A DNA stretch of 64,000 bases, from assembly GCA_012517315.1 (NCBI GenBank), contig JAAYVE010000017.1, forward strand, positions 62,001 through 126,000. Direction: 5' to 3'. Made by a program: the position numbers and the translations under genes. Shown here one piece after another: positions 35,442 to 44,084 of the stretch. How positions within the stretch are numbered: the first letter of the stretch is position 1; each line of letters opens with the position of its first letter. This stretch comes from Deltaproteobacteria bacterium. GTDB lineage: Bacteria; Desulfobacterota; Syntrophobacteria; Syntrophobacterales; Syntrophobacteraceae. Below the pieces are notes generated by a model, which was given only the letters and a program-made list of their open reading frames with translations, ran no database searches and was not told the DNA's origin.

Positions 35442-36218
35442 TCACTTGGCGATGTACTTTTGTCCCTCGCCGCTGATGTAATCCAGCATTTTCAGAACAG
35501 CCGGGGAGGGAGCCCCCTTTGTGATGAGGGTGATGGGTCGTCCCACCTCAGGGATTTCAGGAGCATTGATGGAGGCGTCCGTGAGAGATACCGGGCCGAG
35601 GCCGATTCCACCCGGGGTCGCCTGGATCTTTTCCTTGACTTCCGCAGCAGTCCCTGTTTCCGTCACTTGGGTCGTATAGGGCTCACCGTCCATGATCTGC
35701 TTTTGAAAGACGCCGTTGGTGCCTGGGATTTTGTTGCCGAACACGATCACGATGGGGATGTCGGGACCTCCCACTTCTCTCCAGGAAGTGGTTTTCCCGG
35801 TGAAAATGCTTTTGAGTTGCTCCCTGGTGAGGTTCTTCACAGGTATTTCCTTGTGAACGAACACCTTGACCAAGTCCCGTCCGATGACTCGGTGCTTGTA
35901 GACGGATGGATCTTCAACCTTGCTGCCTTCCTTCTCCATCATGGCCATCCAGTCCTGGAAGGTGACACCGCCGGTCGCCGCATCCACCAGTCCCTGATCC
36001 AGGTCCTTCAGGGCCTGTGCCGGGCCGTTGGAAATCAGGATCAGCTTGATGCCCACTGCAGCTTCCATGGGTTCCTTGATCTTGTTGAAGATATTCTCCG
36101 TGGGAGCAGCGCCGGCTCCAACTTTGACTTCCTCGGCCATAGCCGTGGTTCCTGCGAGGACCGCAACTCCCAATGTCACTAAAAACCCTTTCCAGCCTCT
36201 CGTCTTCTTGTTAGCCAT
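35442..36218 (-). CDS. PstS-like periplasmic substrate-binding protein
   Basis: 258 aa from ATG 36218 with AAGGAG upstream. The signal peptide is clear (GFLVTLGVAVLAGTTAMAEE). The fold is PBP-like of the phosphate type: VKVGAGAAPTENIFNKIKE, DLDQGLVDAATGG, VKNLTREQLKSIFTGKTTSW, VVFGNKIPGTNG and GGIGLGPVSL. No PstC, PstA or PstB permease or ATPase gene is near; instead the next gene is a chemoreceptor. The ligand could be phosphate, tungstate, molybdate or another anion; I cannot decide. Confidence 0.8.
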   Translation of the reverse strand: MANKKTRGWKGFLVTLGVAVLAGTTAMAEEVKVGAGAAPTENIFNKIKEPMEAAVGIKLILISNGPAQALKDLDQGLVDAATGGVTFQDWMAMMEKEGSKVEDPSVYKHRVIGRDLVKVFVHKEIPVKNLTREQLKSIFTGKTTSWREVGGPDIPIVIVFGNKIPGTNGVFQKQIMDGEPYTTQVTETGTAAEVKEKIQATPGGIGLGPVSLTDASINAPEIPEVGRPITLITKGAPSPAVLKMLDYISGEGQKYIAK

Positions 36219-36606
36219 GAATTGTTCTCCTTCTCGTGAGATTTTGATGATGTCCTCAAACCTTGGAGGGGCACCCGAAGCAAAAGCAGTGTCCTCGTCT
36301 TCTCCTCCGTGAACCCTGAGTACCCTCCTACTGCAATTGTCAGCCCCGCGGAGGCTTGAAGGGACCAAGAAGTTAGGTTCTTTGAAGCGAAGGTTTTTGG
36401 ATTGGTAGCGAAATCGGTTTTTCGACGAATCGTTGTTAATCAAAAGTGCAGTCGGCGGAATAAAAAGGCGTGCTGTGCATCAGGACAGTCCGTTACAATA
36501 GAGTTTCCGGATGTTCGGCAAGGTGACCGAAAGGATCAGAGGGGCCGGAACCGCTTGTGACCAAGCGAGTGTGGTTGTAGAACGGACCATGGGGGAAAGG
36601 GATCTT
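36219..36606. other. Divergent intergenic region before the M42 peptidase
   Basis: 388 bp. The M42 frame is open back to 36511, but the best ribosome-binding site supports a start at 36607. A TACAAT (36493-36498) could be the -10 box for the rightward gene, but no good -35 precedes it. No gene is supported. Confidence 0.35.
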
Positions 36607-37698
36607 ATGGAATGGAATGGGCTCAGGGAGAAAGGGCTGGAACTCCTCTCCAGGCTCGCAGAGGCCCACGGGGCACCGGGGCGCGAGCATTCGGTTCGTA
36701 GGATCTTCCGTGAGGAACTGGGTTCCGTGGAAACGGACCGAATGGGAAACGTCTTCTCCATCGCCAAGGGGAGTCAGGATCAGCCTCGCATCATGGTTTC
36801 CGGCCACATGGATGAGGTGGGTTTCGTGGTCCAGTCCATCCAGAAGTCCGGCCTGATCAGGTTTCTCCCCCTGGGGGGATGGTGGTCCAACACCCTTCTC
36901 GCCCAGAGGGTGAGGATTCTCACGCGAGACGGAAAGGAAATCCCCGGGGTCATCGGGGCCAAACCTCCACATTTTCTGTCGGATACCGAACGGGACAAGG
37001 TCATGAAGGTGGAGGACATGTTCATCGACGTGGGTGCGGCAAATGGGGAAGAGGTGAGACGGGATTTCGGGATTCGTCCCGGCGACAGCATCGTCCCTTA
37101 CAGTCCGTTCAGTACCCTCCGCAACCCCGATTATCTCCTATGCAAGGCCTTCGACAACCGCGTCGGAATGGCTCTCACCATTCAGGTCCTGCAGATGCTC
37201 CGGGGTTTGGACCATCCCAACACGGTGTACGGAGTGGGGACGGTTCAGGAGGAATTCGGCATGAAGGGTGGGCAGACCGCCGTTCAAACGGTGAACCCCG
37301 ATGCGGCCATCGTCCTGGAAGGAACACCGGCAGACGATTTTCCTGGAGTTCCCGAGGAAGAGCAGCAGGGCGCGTTGGGCAAGGGGGTGCAGATCCGAAT
37401 CCAGGACCCCTCGGCCATAATGAATTCTGAATTCGTGGAATACGCACTGAAGATGGCCCAATCGCAGGGGATTCCCCACCAGGTGGCGGTCCGAAGGAGC
37501 GGGGGGACAGACGCCAAGCCGATCCAGCTTCACCGGCACGGGGTTCCCACCATCGTCCTTGGTGTCCCGGCGCGCTACATCCACACGCACAACAGTATCA
37601 TCCATACGGGCGACTACCTGAGTGCTCTGCAGCTCATTGTGGCCATTGTCCAGCAGATGGACACCCGGGTCTGGGGGAGGCTCACATCCTTTTCATGA
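36607..37698 (+). CDS. M42-family metallopeptidase (glutamyl aminopeptidase/deblocking type)
   Basis: 363 aa. ATG 36607 is chosen because GGGGGAAAGG ends 6 nt upstream; ATGs at 36589 and 36511 are in frame. Di-metal site motifs are SGHMDEVGF, CKAFDNRVGMAL, VQEEFGMKGGQ and the C-terminal HTHNSIIHTGDY. These tetrahedral (TET) aminopeptidases trim peptides in the cytoplasm. Its 3' end overlaps the convergent pyrE gene by 6 bp. Confidence 0.9.
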   Translation: MEWNGLREKGLELLSRLAEAHGAPGREHSVRRIFREELGSVETDRMGNVFSIAKGSQDQPRIMVSGHMDEVGFVVQSIQKSGLIRFLPLGGWWSNTLLAQRVRILTRDGKEIPGVIGAKPPHFLSDTERDKVMKVEDMFIDVGAANGEEVRRDFGIRPGDSIVPYSPFSTLRNPDYLLCKAFDNRVGMALTIQVLQMLRGLDHPNTVYGVGTVQEEFGMKGGQTAVQTVNPDAAIVLEGTPADDFPGVPEEEQQGALGKGVQIRIQDPSAIMNSEFVEYALKMAQSQGIPHQVAVRRSGGTDAKPIQLHRHGVPTIVLGVPARYIHTHNSIIHTGDYLSALQLIVAIVQQMDTRVWGRLTSFS

Positions 37699-38271
37699 GC
37701 CCCTTCTTCCATTGAAAAGTTCCATGATCTCGTCCCTGGTGACCAGGGCCTCCACTCGGGGGACTTCCTCGAGGATGTTTTCCCTGCCGTTCATCTCCTG
37801 GCGGTCGATGAGCACCACGACCTTCACGACCTCCAGGCCGGCTTCCCGACAGGCTGAGATGGCTTGCAGCGTGGAGCCTCCCGTCGTGATGACGTCATCC
37901 AGCACCGCAACCCGGTCCCCCGGCTGGACCTTACCCTCGATGAGGCTCCCCGTGCCGTGTTCCTTCTGCTTTTTTCTCACCACGAAGGCCTGGATGGGAT
38001 CCTTCTTGAGCCAGGATGTGTAAGCCACCGCATTGGCGATGGGATCTGCACCCAGCGTGAGGCCCCCGACGGCTTTGAGCCGGTCGTCCTTGACCGCTTC
38101 GTAAACCAGGTTGCCCATGAGAAACTGACCTTCGGGATCCAGGGTCACTTTTTTGCAGTTGAAATAGAAGCGGCTCATGCCACCGTGAACGAGCTTGAAA
38201 GAAGGGGTTTCAGAGAAGCGGAAGGCGTGTTCTAAGATGAGTTCTTTGAGCCTGTTTTTCATGGAGGACAT
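37693..38271 (-). CDS. pyrE: Orotate phosphoribosyltransferase
   Basis: 192 aa on the minus strand. It converts orotate plus PRPP to OMP in pyrimidine synthesis. The PRPP-binding motif is VAVLDDVITTGGST, and the N-terminal FYFNCKKVTLDPEG and GGLTLGADPIANAV segments match bacterial PyrE. Its 3' end overlaps the last 6 bp of the M42 gene, read in the opposite direction. The HTH/coiled-coil gene upstream on the same strand is about 100 bp away. Confidence 0.93.
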   Translation of the reverse strand: MSSMKNRLKELILEHAFRFSETPSFKLVHGGMSRFYFNCKKVTLDPEGQFLMGNLVYEAVKDDRLKAVGGLTLGADPIANAVAYTSWLKKDPIQAFVVRKKQKEHGTGSLIEGKVQPGDRVAVLDDVITTGGSTLQAISACREAGLEVVKVVVLIDRQEMNGRENILEEVPRVEALVTRDEIMELFNGRRGS

Positions 38272-38375
38272 TTTGGGTTACCTTTGGTTTTGGGAGAGGA
38301 TGAGGAAAGCAAACGGCAACTCGGCGGGGGGGGAGTACACAAGCAGCGGGCCATGCCTGTTCATCCCCCAGGGGG

Positions 38376-39047
38376 TCAACTCCAGGTCATCATCTTCGTC
38401 AACCTGGACCAGAAACTCTCCCGGCAACTCATTTCGTGAAGGCGGCGTACGTGGTGTTCCCGCTCCTGTGCAAGGCGTTCCGCCCACTGGTTCTGCTCCT
38501 GGGCGAATCGCTCCGACCACAGACTCTGTTCCCTGGCCAGCATGCTCTCGAAGTGCTCCCGTTCCCTCTCCGTACGCTCTGTTCCCTCCTTCTCCAAGAC
38601 GGACCACTTTTCCTGCAAGATCTTCACTTGCTCTTCCAATTCCTTCTCATGCATGCGGCTCTGATGGATGAGGTCACGGCGAAGCTGTTCGATTTCCATG
38701 TCTTTTCGGGCGAGATCCCCCTCAAGGCTTCTCACCTGGGCGACCAGGGTCTGGTTTTGGAGGAGCATTTCATGAAAACGATCCATCTGGGCCGAAAGGT
38801 GTGAGAGCAGTTCGAGTATGAAAGCGTGGTCTTTGTCTTTCGGTCCGTCTGGCTCTTGATGGCCAGGATCGGGCTCTTCCGGAAGCGGGGGTGGGGACGA
38901 AGTGGCGAATGCCCCCAAGTCGGAGCGGGAGACGACGATGTGGCGACCTTTCCGACGGGCGGGGAGTTTCCCCGCCGCGATGTGATTGCGCACGGTCGTC
39001 TCGCTCACGTTCAAGATGCGGGCAACTTCCTTGATGCTGAGATCCAT
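38376..39047 (-). CDS. Excisionase-type HTH protein with long coiled coil
   Basis: 223 aa. The N-terminal ~50 residues are an excisionase/MerR-like helix-turn-helix (SIKEVARILNVSETTVRNHIAAGKLPARRKGRHIVVSRSDL). Residues ~75-205 are a highly charged, Glu/Gln/Arg-rich coiled coil (VRSLEGDLARKDMEIEQLRR and so on). The tail SFWSRLTKMMTW is amphipathic and could touch membrane. A good promoter lies just upstream (39123-39095). There is no integrase or phage gene nearby, so a chromosomal regulator or scaffold is more likely than a true excisionase. Function unknown. Confidence 0.75.
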   Translation of the reverse strand: MDLSIKEVARILNVSETTVRNHIAAGKLPARRKGRHIVVSRSDLGAFATSSPPPLPEEPDPGHQEPDGPKDKDHAFILELLSHLSAQMDRFHEMLLQNQTLVAQVRSLEGDLARKDMEIEQLRRDLIHQSRMHEKELEEQVKILQEKWSVLEKEGTERTEREREHFESMLAREQSLWSERFAQEQNQWAERLAQEREHHVRRLHEMSCRESFWSRLTKMMTWS

Positions 39048-39094
39048 GGGAGCCCCTCATGGCGCGGCATAGCAGTCCTTTCGTTTGACAAAGC

Positions 39095-39123
39095 TTTATA
39101 AAACTTTCATCTTGTGTTATCAA
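39095..39123 (-). promoter_or_regulatory. Sigma70-type promoter for the HTH/coiled-coil gene
   Basis: On the minus strand: TTGATA (39123-39118), 17-bp spacer, TATAAA (39100-39095). Predicted start near 39088, 41 nt before the gene. Confidence 0.6.
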
Positions 39124-39179
39124 CCAAGTTTTCGCAGCCCGGATGCGGCTGGATGGACTCGAGGCGCAAGTAGAAAATC

Positions 39180-39611
39180 ATGGAGACATTGATTCGCCGC
39201 GTCAGTTCGGCCGTGGCTGCAGGCCTCGTGGGAGGCTTGGTGAACAGCCTGCTCGTGTGGTACCTGGGAAAGCTGGGAATCCCGCAGAAGTTCGGGGTGG
39301 CCATCGCACCGTCGTTGACCACCCAATTCCTTTACCCCCGTCTGGTGTGGGGGGCGCTCTGGGGGCTGCTTTTTGCGCTGCCTCCCTGGCAGGGGGGGGC
39401 CTGGGTGTCCGTATTCAGCCGGGGGACACTCATGAGTCTTTTCCCAACGGCGTTTCAACTCCTCTATGTTTTTCCCATTTCCGCCGGCAAAGGGATGTTC
39501 GGAACCGGCCTCGGCAGGCTCACTCCCGTCTTTGTGTGCCTGTACAATGTGGTTTGGGGATTGACTGCGGCACTGTGGGTCCACTGGGCAGAGGGAAAAA
39601 CACACAACTAA
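39180..39611 (+). CDS. Small integral membrane protein, unknown function
   Basis: 143 aa with about four hydrophobic helices (VSSAVAAGLVGGLVNSLLVWYLG near the start; LVWGALWGLLFALPPW; LFPTAFQLLYVFPI; PVFVCLYNVVWGLTAALWVHW). I recognise the general type, a small conserved hypothetical membrane protein of Desulfobacterota, but no function. No strong ribosome-binding site precedes ATG 39180. It is divergent from the HTH gene. Confidence 0.65.
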   Translation: METLIRRVSSAVAAGLVGGLVNSLLVWYLGKLGIPQKFGVAIAPSLTTQFLYPRLVWGALWGLLFALPPWQGGAWVSVFSRGTLMSLFPTAFQLLYVFPISAGKGMFGTGLGRLTPVFVCLYNVVWGLTAALWVHWAEGKTHN

Positions 39612-39741
39612 AGGGAGGGCTCTCGAGCCGGTACGTTTTGCAAGCGTCTTGCAGTATGCCGCAGCGGTGTGGCGGCCGGCGAGCGGCCTCAAGTAAAGGG
39701 GGGCGCTGGGCGGCTGAAAGATTACCAAGCAGGAGTCGAAA

Positions 39742-40491
39742 GTGGGTTACAGTATTGCTTTGGGTGGAAAAGGGGGCACGGGAAAGACCACGATCGCCGG
39801 TCTTCTCATACGCTACATGATCCGTCGCGGAATGAAGCCGGTGCTGGCCATCGATGCGGACAGCAATTCCAACCTTAACGATGTGCTGGGATACAAGCTG
39901 GAGGAAACGCTCTCCGATGCGCGGGAGAGCATGAAAAAGGACGTCCCCGTCGGCATGACCAAGGACATCTACATGGAGATGAAAATGGAACAGTCCCTCG
40001 TGGAGGGTGACGGGTTCGACCTCATCGCCATGGGCCGGCCGGAAGGACCGGGGTGCTACTGTGCCGCCAACAATATCCTGAGCAACCTCATCGAGCGTCT
40101 GATCAACAACTACGAGTACATGGTGGTGGACAACGAGGCGGGCATGGAACACTTCAGCAGACTGAATCAAAAGGACATCGATCTGCTCATCGTGGTATCC
40201 GACCCCAGCCGCCGGGGTCTCACCGCGGCGTGCCGCATCGCGGAACTCGTGGGATCTTTGCCCATGAAGGTGTCCAAAATCGTCCTGGTGGTCAACCGGG
40301 TGAACGAAGAAGAGTTTGCGTGGCCCGAAGAGGTACTGACGATCTTCGGCAGAGAGCAGGTGTTTCTTGTACCCTCGGACCCCCTGGTGGCACAGTACGA
40401 TCAACTGGGGAAGCCCACCTCGCAGCTGCCGGAAGACAGCCCCATCGTGAAGGCGGCCGAAGCGGTCTTCGAGCAGCTCCTCGGCAGGTGA
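39742..40491 (+). CDS. CooC/AcsF-type nickel-insertion ATPase
   Basis: 249 aa. The start is a GTG at 39742, fixed by AGGAG at 39731-39735. It is a MinD/SIMIBI P-loop ATPase: deviant Walker [16 protein letters not shown], the [13 protein letters not shown] segment and the CooC-family CxC motif in [14 protein letters not shown] that binds Ni(II) or Zn(II) across the dimer. The family matures Ni sites of CO dehydrogenase and acetyl-CoA synthase. No cooS or acs gene is in this window, so it is spatially orphaned; its clients are presumably encoded elsewhere. Confidence 0.9.
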   Translation: MGYSIALGGKGGTGKTTIAGLLIRYMIRRGMKPVLAIDADSNSNLNDVLGYKLEETLSDARESMKKDVPVGMTKDIYMEMKMEQSLVEGDGFDLIAMGRPEGPGCYCAANNILSNLIERLINNYEYMVVDNEAGMEHFSRLNQKDIDLLIVVSDPSRRGLTAACRIAELVGSLPMKVSKIVLVVNRVNEEEFAWPEEVLTIFGREQVFLVPSDPLVAQYDQLGKPTSQLPEDSPIVKAAEAVFEQLLGR

Positions 40492-40574
40492 AGTCCTGCC
40501 CGTCTTCTTGCCCGTTGAGGCGGGGGGATAGAAGAATGATACCTGACAACCCGGAGGAAATCGAAGGAGGGGAT

Positions 40575-41177
40575 ATGTTTCCTGTGCGACGAGCATTGCT
40601 GAGTGTGACGGACAAGTCGGGGCTCGTGGAATTTGCGCGAGGTTTGAAGGCCCACGGCGTTCACCTCCTGTCCACGGGGGGCACCGGAGCATTGCTTCGA
40701 GAAAACGGTCTGGAAATCACCGAGGTTTCGGAATACACGGGTTTTCCTGAGATGCTGGATGGCCGTGTCAAGACCCTGCATCCCAAGATTCACGGGGGGA
40801 TCTTGGGAATACGGGACAATGAAGCCCATGTGAATACCATGGCGGAGCACGGCATCGCGCCCATCGACATGGTGGTCGTCAATCTCTATGCCTTTGCCAA
40901 GACGGTGGCCCGGCCCGGGTGCACTTTGGAGGAAGCCGTCGAAAACATCGACATCGGGGGGCCGACCATCATTCGGGCGTCGGCCAAGAACCACCGGTAT
41001 GTCGCCGTGGTGACGGACCCTGGAGATTATCCGGCCGTGATGGAGGAAATGAATCGAACAGGGGGGCGGGTGACCCGGGAAACGAGCCTGAAACTGGCCT
41101 GCAAAGCCTTTTGCCTCACTCATGTCTACGACGGGAATATCTGCGAGTACTTACAGGGAGTGGTGGCCCGGGGATGA
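40575..41177 (+). CDS. purH: IMP cyclohydrolase (single-domain PurH N-terminal half)
   Basis: 200 aa from ATG 40575 (AGGAGG just upstream; an in-frame ATG at 40536 would add 13 residues). It matches only the MGS-like N-terminal domain of bifunctional Pur[56 protein letters not shown] and [18 protein letters not shown]. The C-terminal AICAR transformylase domain (~300 aa) is absent: the frame stops and purD begins 22 bp later. AICAR formylation must be done by a separate protein elsewhere. It is followed by purD and purE in the same direction. Confidence 0.92.
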   Translation: MFPVRRALLSVTDKSGLVEFARGLKAHGVHLLSTGGTGALLRENGLEITEVSEYTGFPEMLDGRVKTLHPKIHGGILGIRDNEAHVNTMAEHGIAPIDMVVVNLYAFAKTVARPGCTLEEAVENIDIGGPTIIRASAKNHRYVAVVTDPGDYPAVMEEMNRTGGRVTRETSLKLACKAFCLTHVYDGNICEYLQGVVARG

Positions 41178-41199
41178 ATCTTGTGGAGAAAAGGATTCC

Positions 41200-42495
41200 A
41201 TGAAAATACTGGTGATCGGCAGCGGCGGAAGAGACCATGCCATCGCTTGGAAATTTAAGCGGAGCCCCCGCGTCAAGCAAGTGTTCGTGGCTCATGGCAA
41301 CGGGGGCATCAGTGAGACCGCAACGTGCGTGAATGCCAAGTCCATCGAGGAAATGGCGGATTTCGCCCGGAAGGAACGGATCGATCTGACCTTCGTCGGC
41401 CCGGAGAAACCTCTTTCGGCGGGTATCGTGGATCTTTTCCAGGGCCAGGGCCTGCCCATCATCGGCCCGGACAAGAGGACCAGCCGCCTCGAGTCCAGCA
41501 AGTGCGACACCAAGGTGATGCTCCGCGAACTGGGGATCCCCATCCCTGAGTTCGCGGTCTTTTCGGATCCGGAAGAAGCCCGCTCCTACGTGCGTAGGGT
41601 GGGGTACCCCGTGGTGGTGAAGGCGGACGGTCTGGCGGCAGGGAAGGGATCCCTCGTGTGTTCGTCGGTGGAGGAAGCGGAAAAGGCCATCCAGGAGATC
41701 ATGGTCGAGCGGGTTTTTGGAGAGGCGGGGACCCGAGTGGATATCGAAAAGCGCCTCTTCGGCCGGGAACTCTCCTTTTTCTGTTTCTGCGACGGATACA
41801 GCCTGGTTCCTATGGTTGCCGCACAGGACTACAAGCGAGCCCGGGAAAACGACGAAGGAAAGAACACGGGAGGAATGGGCTCCTATTCCCCCCACCCATG
41901 GCTGACGGATTCCCTCGTGCAGGTCATCATGTCCAGGGTGGCCGAACCCCTCATCCGCGGAGTGAGGGAAAAGTACGAAATGCTCTACCGTGGAATCCTC
42001 TACCTTGGGCTCATGCTGACCGAAGACGATGGGGAGGTGACCCCTCATGTTCTGGAAATCAACATTCGCCTAGGCGACCCTGAAGCCCAGGTGATCCTGC
42101 CCCGCCTGGAAACCGACCTCGTGGATATCTGCGAAGCCATTCTCACAAGGCGTCTGGGGGAAATGAACCCCGTTTGGGATCCTGCATATCGGCTTTGTCT
42201 CATAGCCGTGAGTGGCCCGACAAAGGGGAAAAAAGGCTGGTACAAAGGCTATCCCGATCGTTACAAAATTGGAGTGCCCATCCAGGGCATCGAGCGCATC
42301 GACCCCGAATGCCTCCTGTTTCATTCAGGGACCGAAAAGGGGGCGGACGGCGGATACATCACTACGGGTGGCCGTGTCCTCTGTGTCGTGAGCAGGGGCG
42401 GCACGCTTGCCGAGGCAAGGGAGAAAGCGCTCAGGGAAATGGAAAAAGTGAGTTTCGAGGGCATGTATTTTCGCCGGGACATCGGGATGGCTTAG
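41200..42495 (+). CDS. purD: Phosphoribosylamine-glycine ligase
   Basis: 431 aa ATP-grasp enzyme joining phosphoribosylamine and glycine to GAR. Landmarks: MKILVIGSGGRDHAIAWK, TFVGPEKPLSAGIVD, VVKADGLAAGKGS, DYKRARENDEGKNTGGMGSY and LEINIRLGDPEAQVILPRL. ATG 41200 is preceded by GGAGAAAAGGA. Operon order is purH-purD-purE. Confidence 0.95.
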   Translation: MKILVIGSGGRDHAIAWKFKRSPRVKQVFVAHGNGGISETATCVNAKSIEEMADFARKERIDLTFVGPEKPLSAGIVDLFQGQGLPIIGPDKRTSRLESSKCDTKVMLRELGIPIPEFAVFSDPEEARSYVRRVGYPVVVKADGLAAGKGSLVCSSVEEAEKAIQEIMVERVFGEAGTRVDIEKRLFGRELSFFCFCDGYSLVPMVAAQDYKRARENDEGKNTGGMGSYSPHPWLTDSLVQVIMSRVAEPLIRGVREKYEMLYRGILYLGLMLTEDDGEVTPHVLEINIRLGDPEAQVILPRLETDLVDICEAILTRRLGEMNPVWDPAYRLCLIAVSGPTKGKKGWYKGYPDRYKIGVPIQGIERIDPECLLFHSGTEKGADGGYITTGGRVLCVVSRGGTLAEAREKALREMEKVSFEGMYFRRDIGMA

Positions 42496-42538
42496 ACGCG
42501 CCTGACGGTGCCTGTCATGTGTCGGGGGTGATTGCTTT

Positions 42539-43063
42539 ATGAGCGAAGAAAATCTTGTGGGGATAATCATGGGGAGTGATTCGGACCTTCCCGTGATGGA
42601 GGAAGCGTTCAGGGTCCTGGAGGACTTCCAGATCCCCTATGAAGCGCGCATCCTTTCCGCTCACCGGTCTCCCGGGGAAACGGGGGAATACGCCAGGAGC
42701 GCCGAAGGGCGGGGAATTCGGGTGCTCATTGCCGGAGCGGGATGGGCGGCCCATCTGGCTGGTGTCCTAGCCGCCGAGACTGTCCTGCCCGTCATCGGGG
42801 TTCCCATCGACTCTTCACCGCTCCAGGGGCTCGATTCCCTTCTCTCGACCGTCCAGATGCCGCCCGGCATTCCCGTGGCCACCATGGCCATCGGAAAGGG
42901 AGGGGCCAAGAACGCTGCCCTGCTGGCCGTACAGATCCTTGCGACGGAAAATGATGAATTGAGGGAGAGGTTGCGCGGCTTCAAGCGCCAGATGGCGGAA
43001 GAGGTCAATGTGAAGAAGAGGGAGAAACTGGAGCGGTATCTTTCCACCCGAGGAATGCGGTGA
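42539..43063 (+). CDS. purE: N5-carboxyaminoimidazole ribonucleotide mutase (class I PurE)
   Basis: 174 aa. PurE fold with GIIMGSDSDLPVM and the active-site SAHRSPG, then IAGAGWAAHLAGVLAA and IPVATMAIGKGGAKNAALLA. It converts N5-CAIR to CAIR. A PurK partner is not visible here. It is the last gene of the purine block. Confidence 0.93.
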   Translation: MSEENLVGIIMGSDSDLPVMEEAFRVLEDFQIPYEARILSAHRSPGETGEYARSAEGRGIRVLIAGAGWAAHLAGVLAAETVLPVIGVPIDSSPLQGLDSLLSTVQMPPGIPVATMAIGKGGAKNAALLAVQILATENDELRERLRGFKRQMAEEVNVKKREKLERYLSTRGMR

Positions 43064-43141
43064 AAGAGCTTCACCGTCCCGGGACTCTCCCGCCTATGAA
43101 CCTGATGAGTGCAGGCCCGCAAGAGAGGGTGTTCATATTCG

Positions 43142-43231
43142 CCGTCATCATCGCACGCTATCCCCGCATGCTTCCGGCGGAGATCCACTTGTTTACAGGC
43201 AGCTGGATTCCAACCTTCCCGGGAATGACGT
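43142..43231. repeat. REP/MITE-like imperfect palindrome
   Basis: The left side begins CGTCAT...CCCCG...GATCCAC and the right side reads CTGGATTCC...CCCGGGAATGACG, the inverse of the same pattern. It resembles the palindromic repeats (CGTCATTCCCGC...GGAATCC / mirror) scattered through many Desulfobacterota genomes. The left arm is decayed. It fills the gap between purE and tsaC. I saw no second copy in the window. Confidence 0.5.
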
Positions 43232-43240
43232 TCTTTCACC

Positions 43241-43948
43241 ATGGGCACTCTTTTTTGTGAACCCCCTTTGGACGCCATGAGGGAACCGGTTTCAGCAGGA
43301 GGGGACCGCAGGCCCGTCATCTGGAAGACAGGGGCGTCTTCTCCCGACGTGGAGGCCATTGCCGGTGCGGGGAGTCTCCTAAAAGCCGGCGGGATCGTTG
43401 TCTATCCCACCGAGACTCTTTACGGCCTGGGTGCGGATCCTTGGCAAAGATCCGCCGTGGAGCGCATCTACCGGGTAAAGGGCCGTGGAAGAGGCAAACC
43501 GCTGCCCCTGATCGCATCCAGCCTGGAACACGTGATGAAAGTGGCTCAATGGCCGAAGGCGGCCTCAGTCCTGGCGAAGAGATTCTGGCCCGGCCCCCTG
43601 ACGCTCCTGCTCCCTGCAGTCCGCGACGTTCCCCAGTGGCTGCATGGGGGCACGGAAAAGATCGCTTTGAGAGTTTCGTCTCATGGGGTGGCCGTGGCCC
43701 TTGCCGAAGCCATCGGCGGACTGCTCATCTCCACCAGTGCGAACCTTTCAGGGCAACCCGCAGTGAGCGATGCCAAGCGGATTCCTCCCACGCTCCTTGC
43801 TTTGGTGGATGGAATCCTCGATTCGGGAGTCACGGGGAATCTCTGGGGAAAACGACCCACAACCATTGTGGACGTGTGTACTCCGTTGCCGAGCCTAGTC
43901 CGGCCGGGATGCGTCCCGTGGGAAGCCGTTTCGGCCTGCCTGGATTGA
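43241..43948 (+). CDS. tsaC: Sua5/YciO/YrdC-family L-threonylcarbamoyladenylate synthase
   Basis: 235 aa from ATG 43241; an ATG at 43277 is an equally possible start, neither having a good ribosome-binding site. Family motifs: GGIVVYPTETLYGLGAD, RIYRVKGRGRGKPLPLI, FWPGPLTLLLPA and ISTSANLSGQPAV. It makes threonylcarbamoyl-AMP for the t6A37 modification of ANN-decoding tRNAs. An unusual ~35-residue N-terminal extension precedes the core. Confidence 0.9.
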   Translation: MGTLFCEPPLDAMREPVSAGGDRRPVIWKTGASSPDVEAIAGAGSLLKAGGIVVYPTETLYGLGADPWQRSAVERIYRVKGRGRGKPLPLIASSLEHVMKVAQWPKAASVLAKRFWPGPLTLLLPAVRDVPQWLHGGTEKIALRVSSHGVAVALAEAIGGLLISTSANLSGQPAVSDAKRIPPTLLALVDGILDSGVTGNLWGKRPTTIVDVCTPLPSLVRPGCVPWEAVSACLD

Positions 43949-44084
43949 CATTTTTGTTGACTTTTCTCTCGCTATGACAGGAAACTGGAACAACTCCATC
44001 TCACGTTCTTCCGTCAAAGATCCCGATGGAATCCATTTGGAGGTCTCGCCGTCGCGGCGGTGTTCATAACCCTGTAGTGTTCGG

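Noticed and set aside
39085-39108. Plus-strand TTGACA upstream of the small membrane protein
   Set aside because: No -10 box at 16-18 bp. The same stretch makes an excellent promoter on the opposite strand.
39143-39820. 225-codon plus-strand frame
   Set aside because: It overlaps the hydrophobic small membrane protein (39180-39611) in another frame, and its Arg/Gly-rich translation looks like a shadow.
39742-40491. MinD/ParA-type partition ATPase
   Set aside because: The CYCAANN motif and overall pattern fit the CooC family better, and there is no ParB or MinC/E partner.
43945-43978. TTGACA plus TATGAC as a promoter for the MurG-HEAT gene
   Set aside because: The spacing is 22 bp, outside the useful range; the second TTGACT is only 10 bp away. 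Not reported as a feature.
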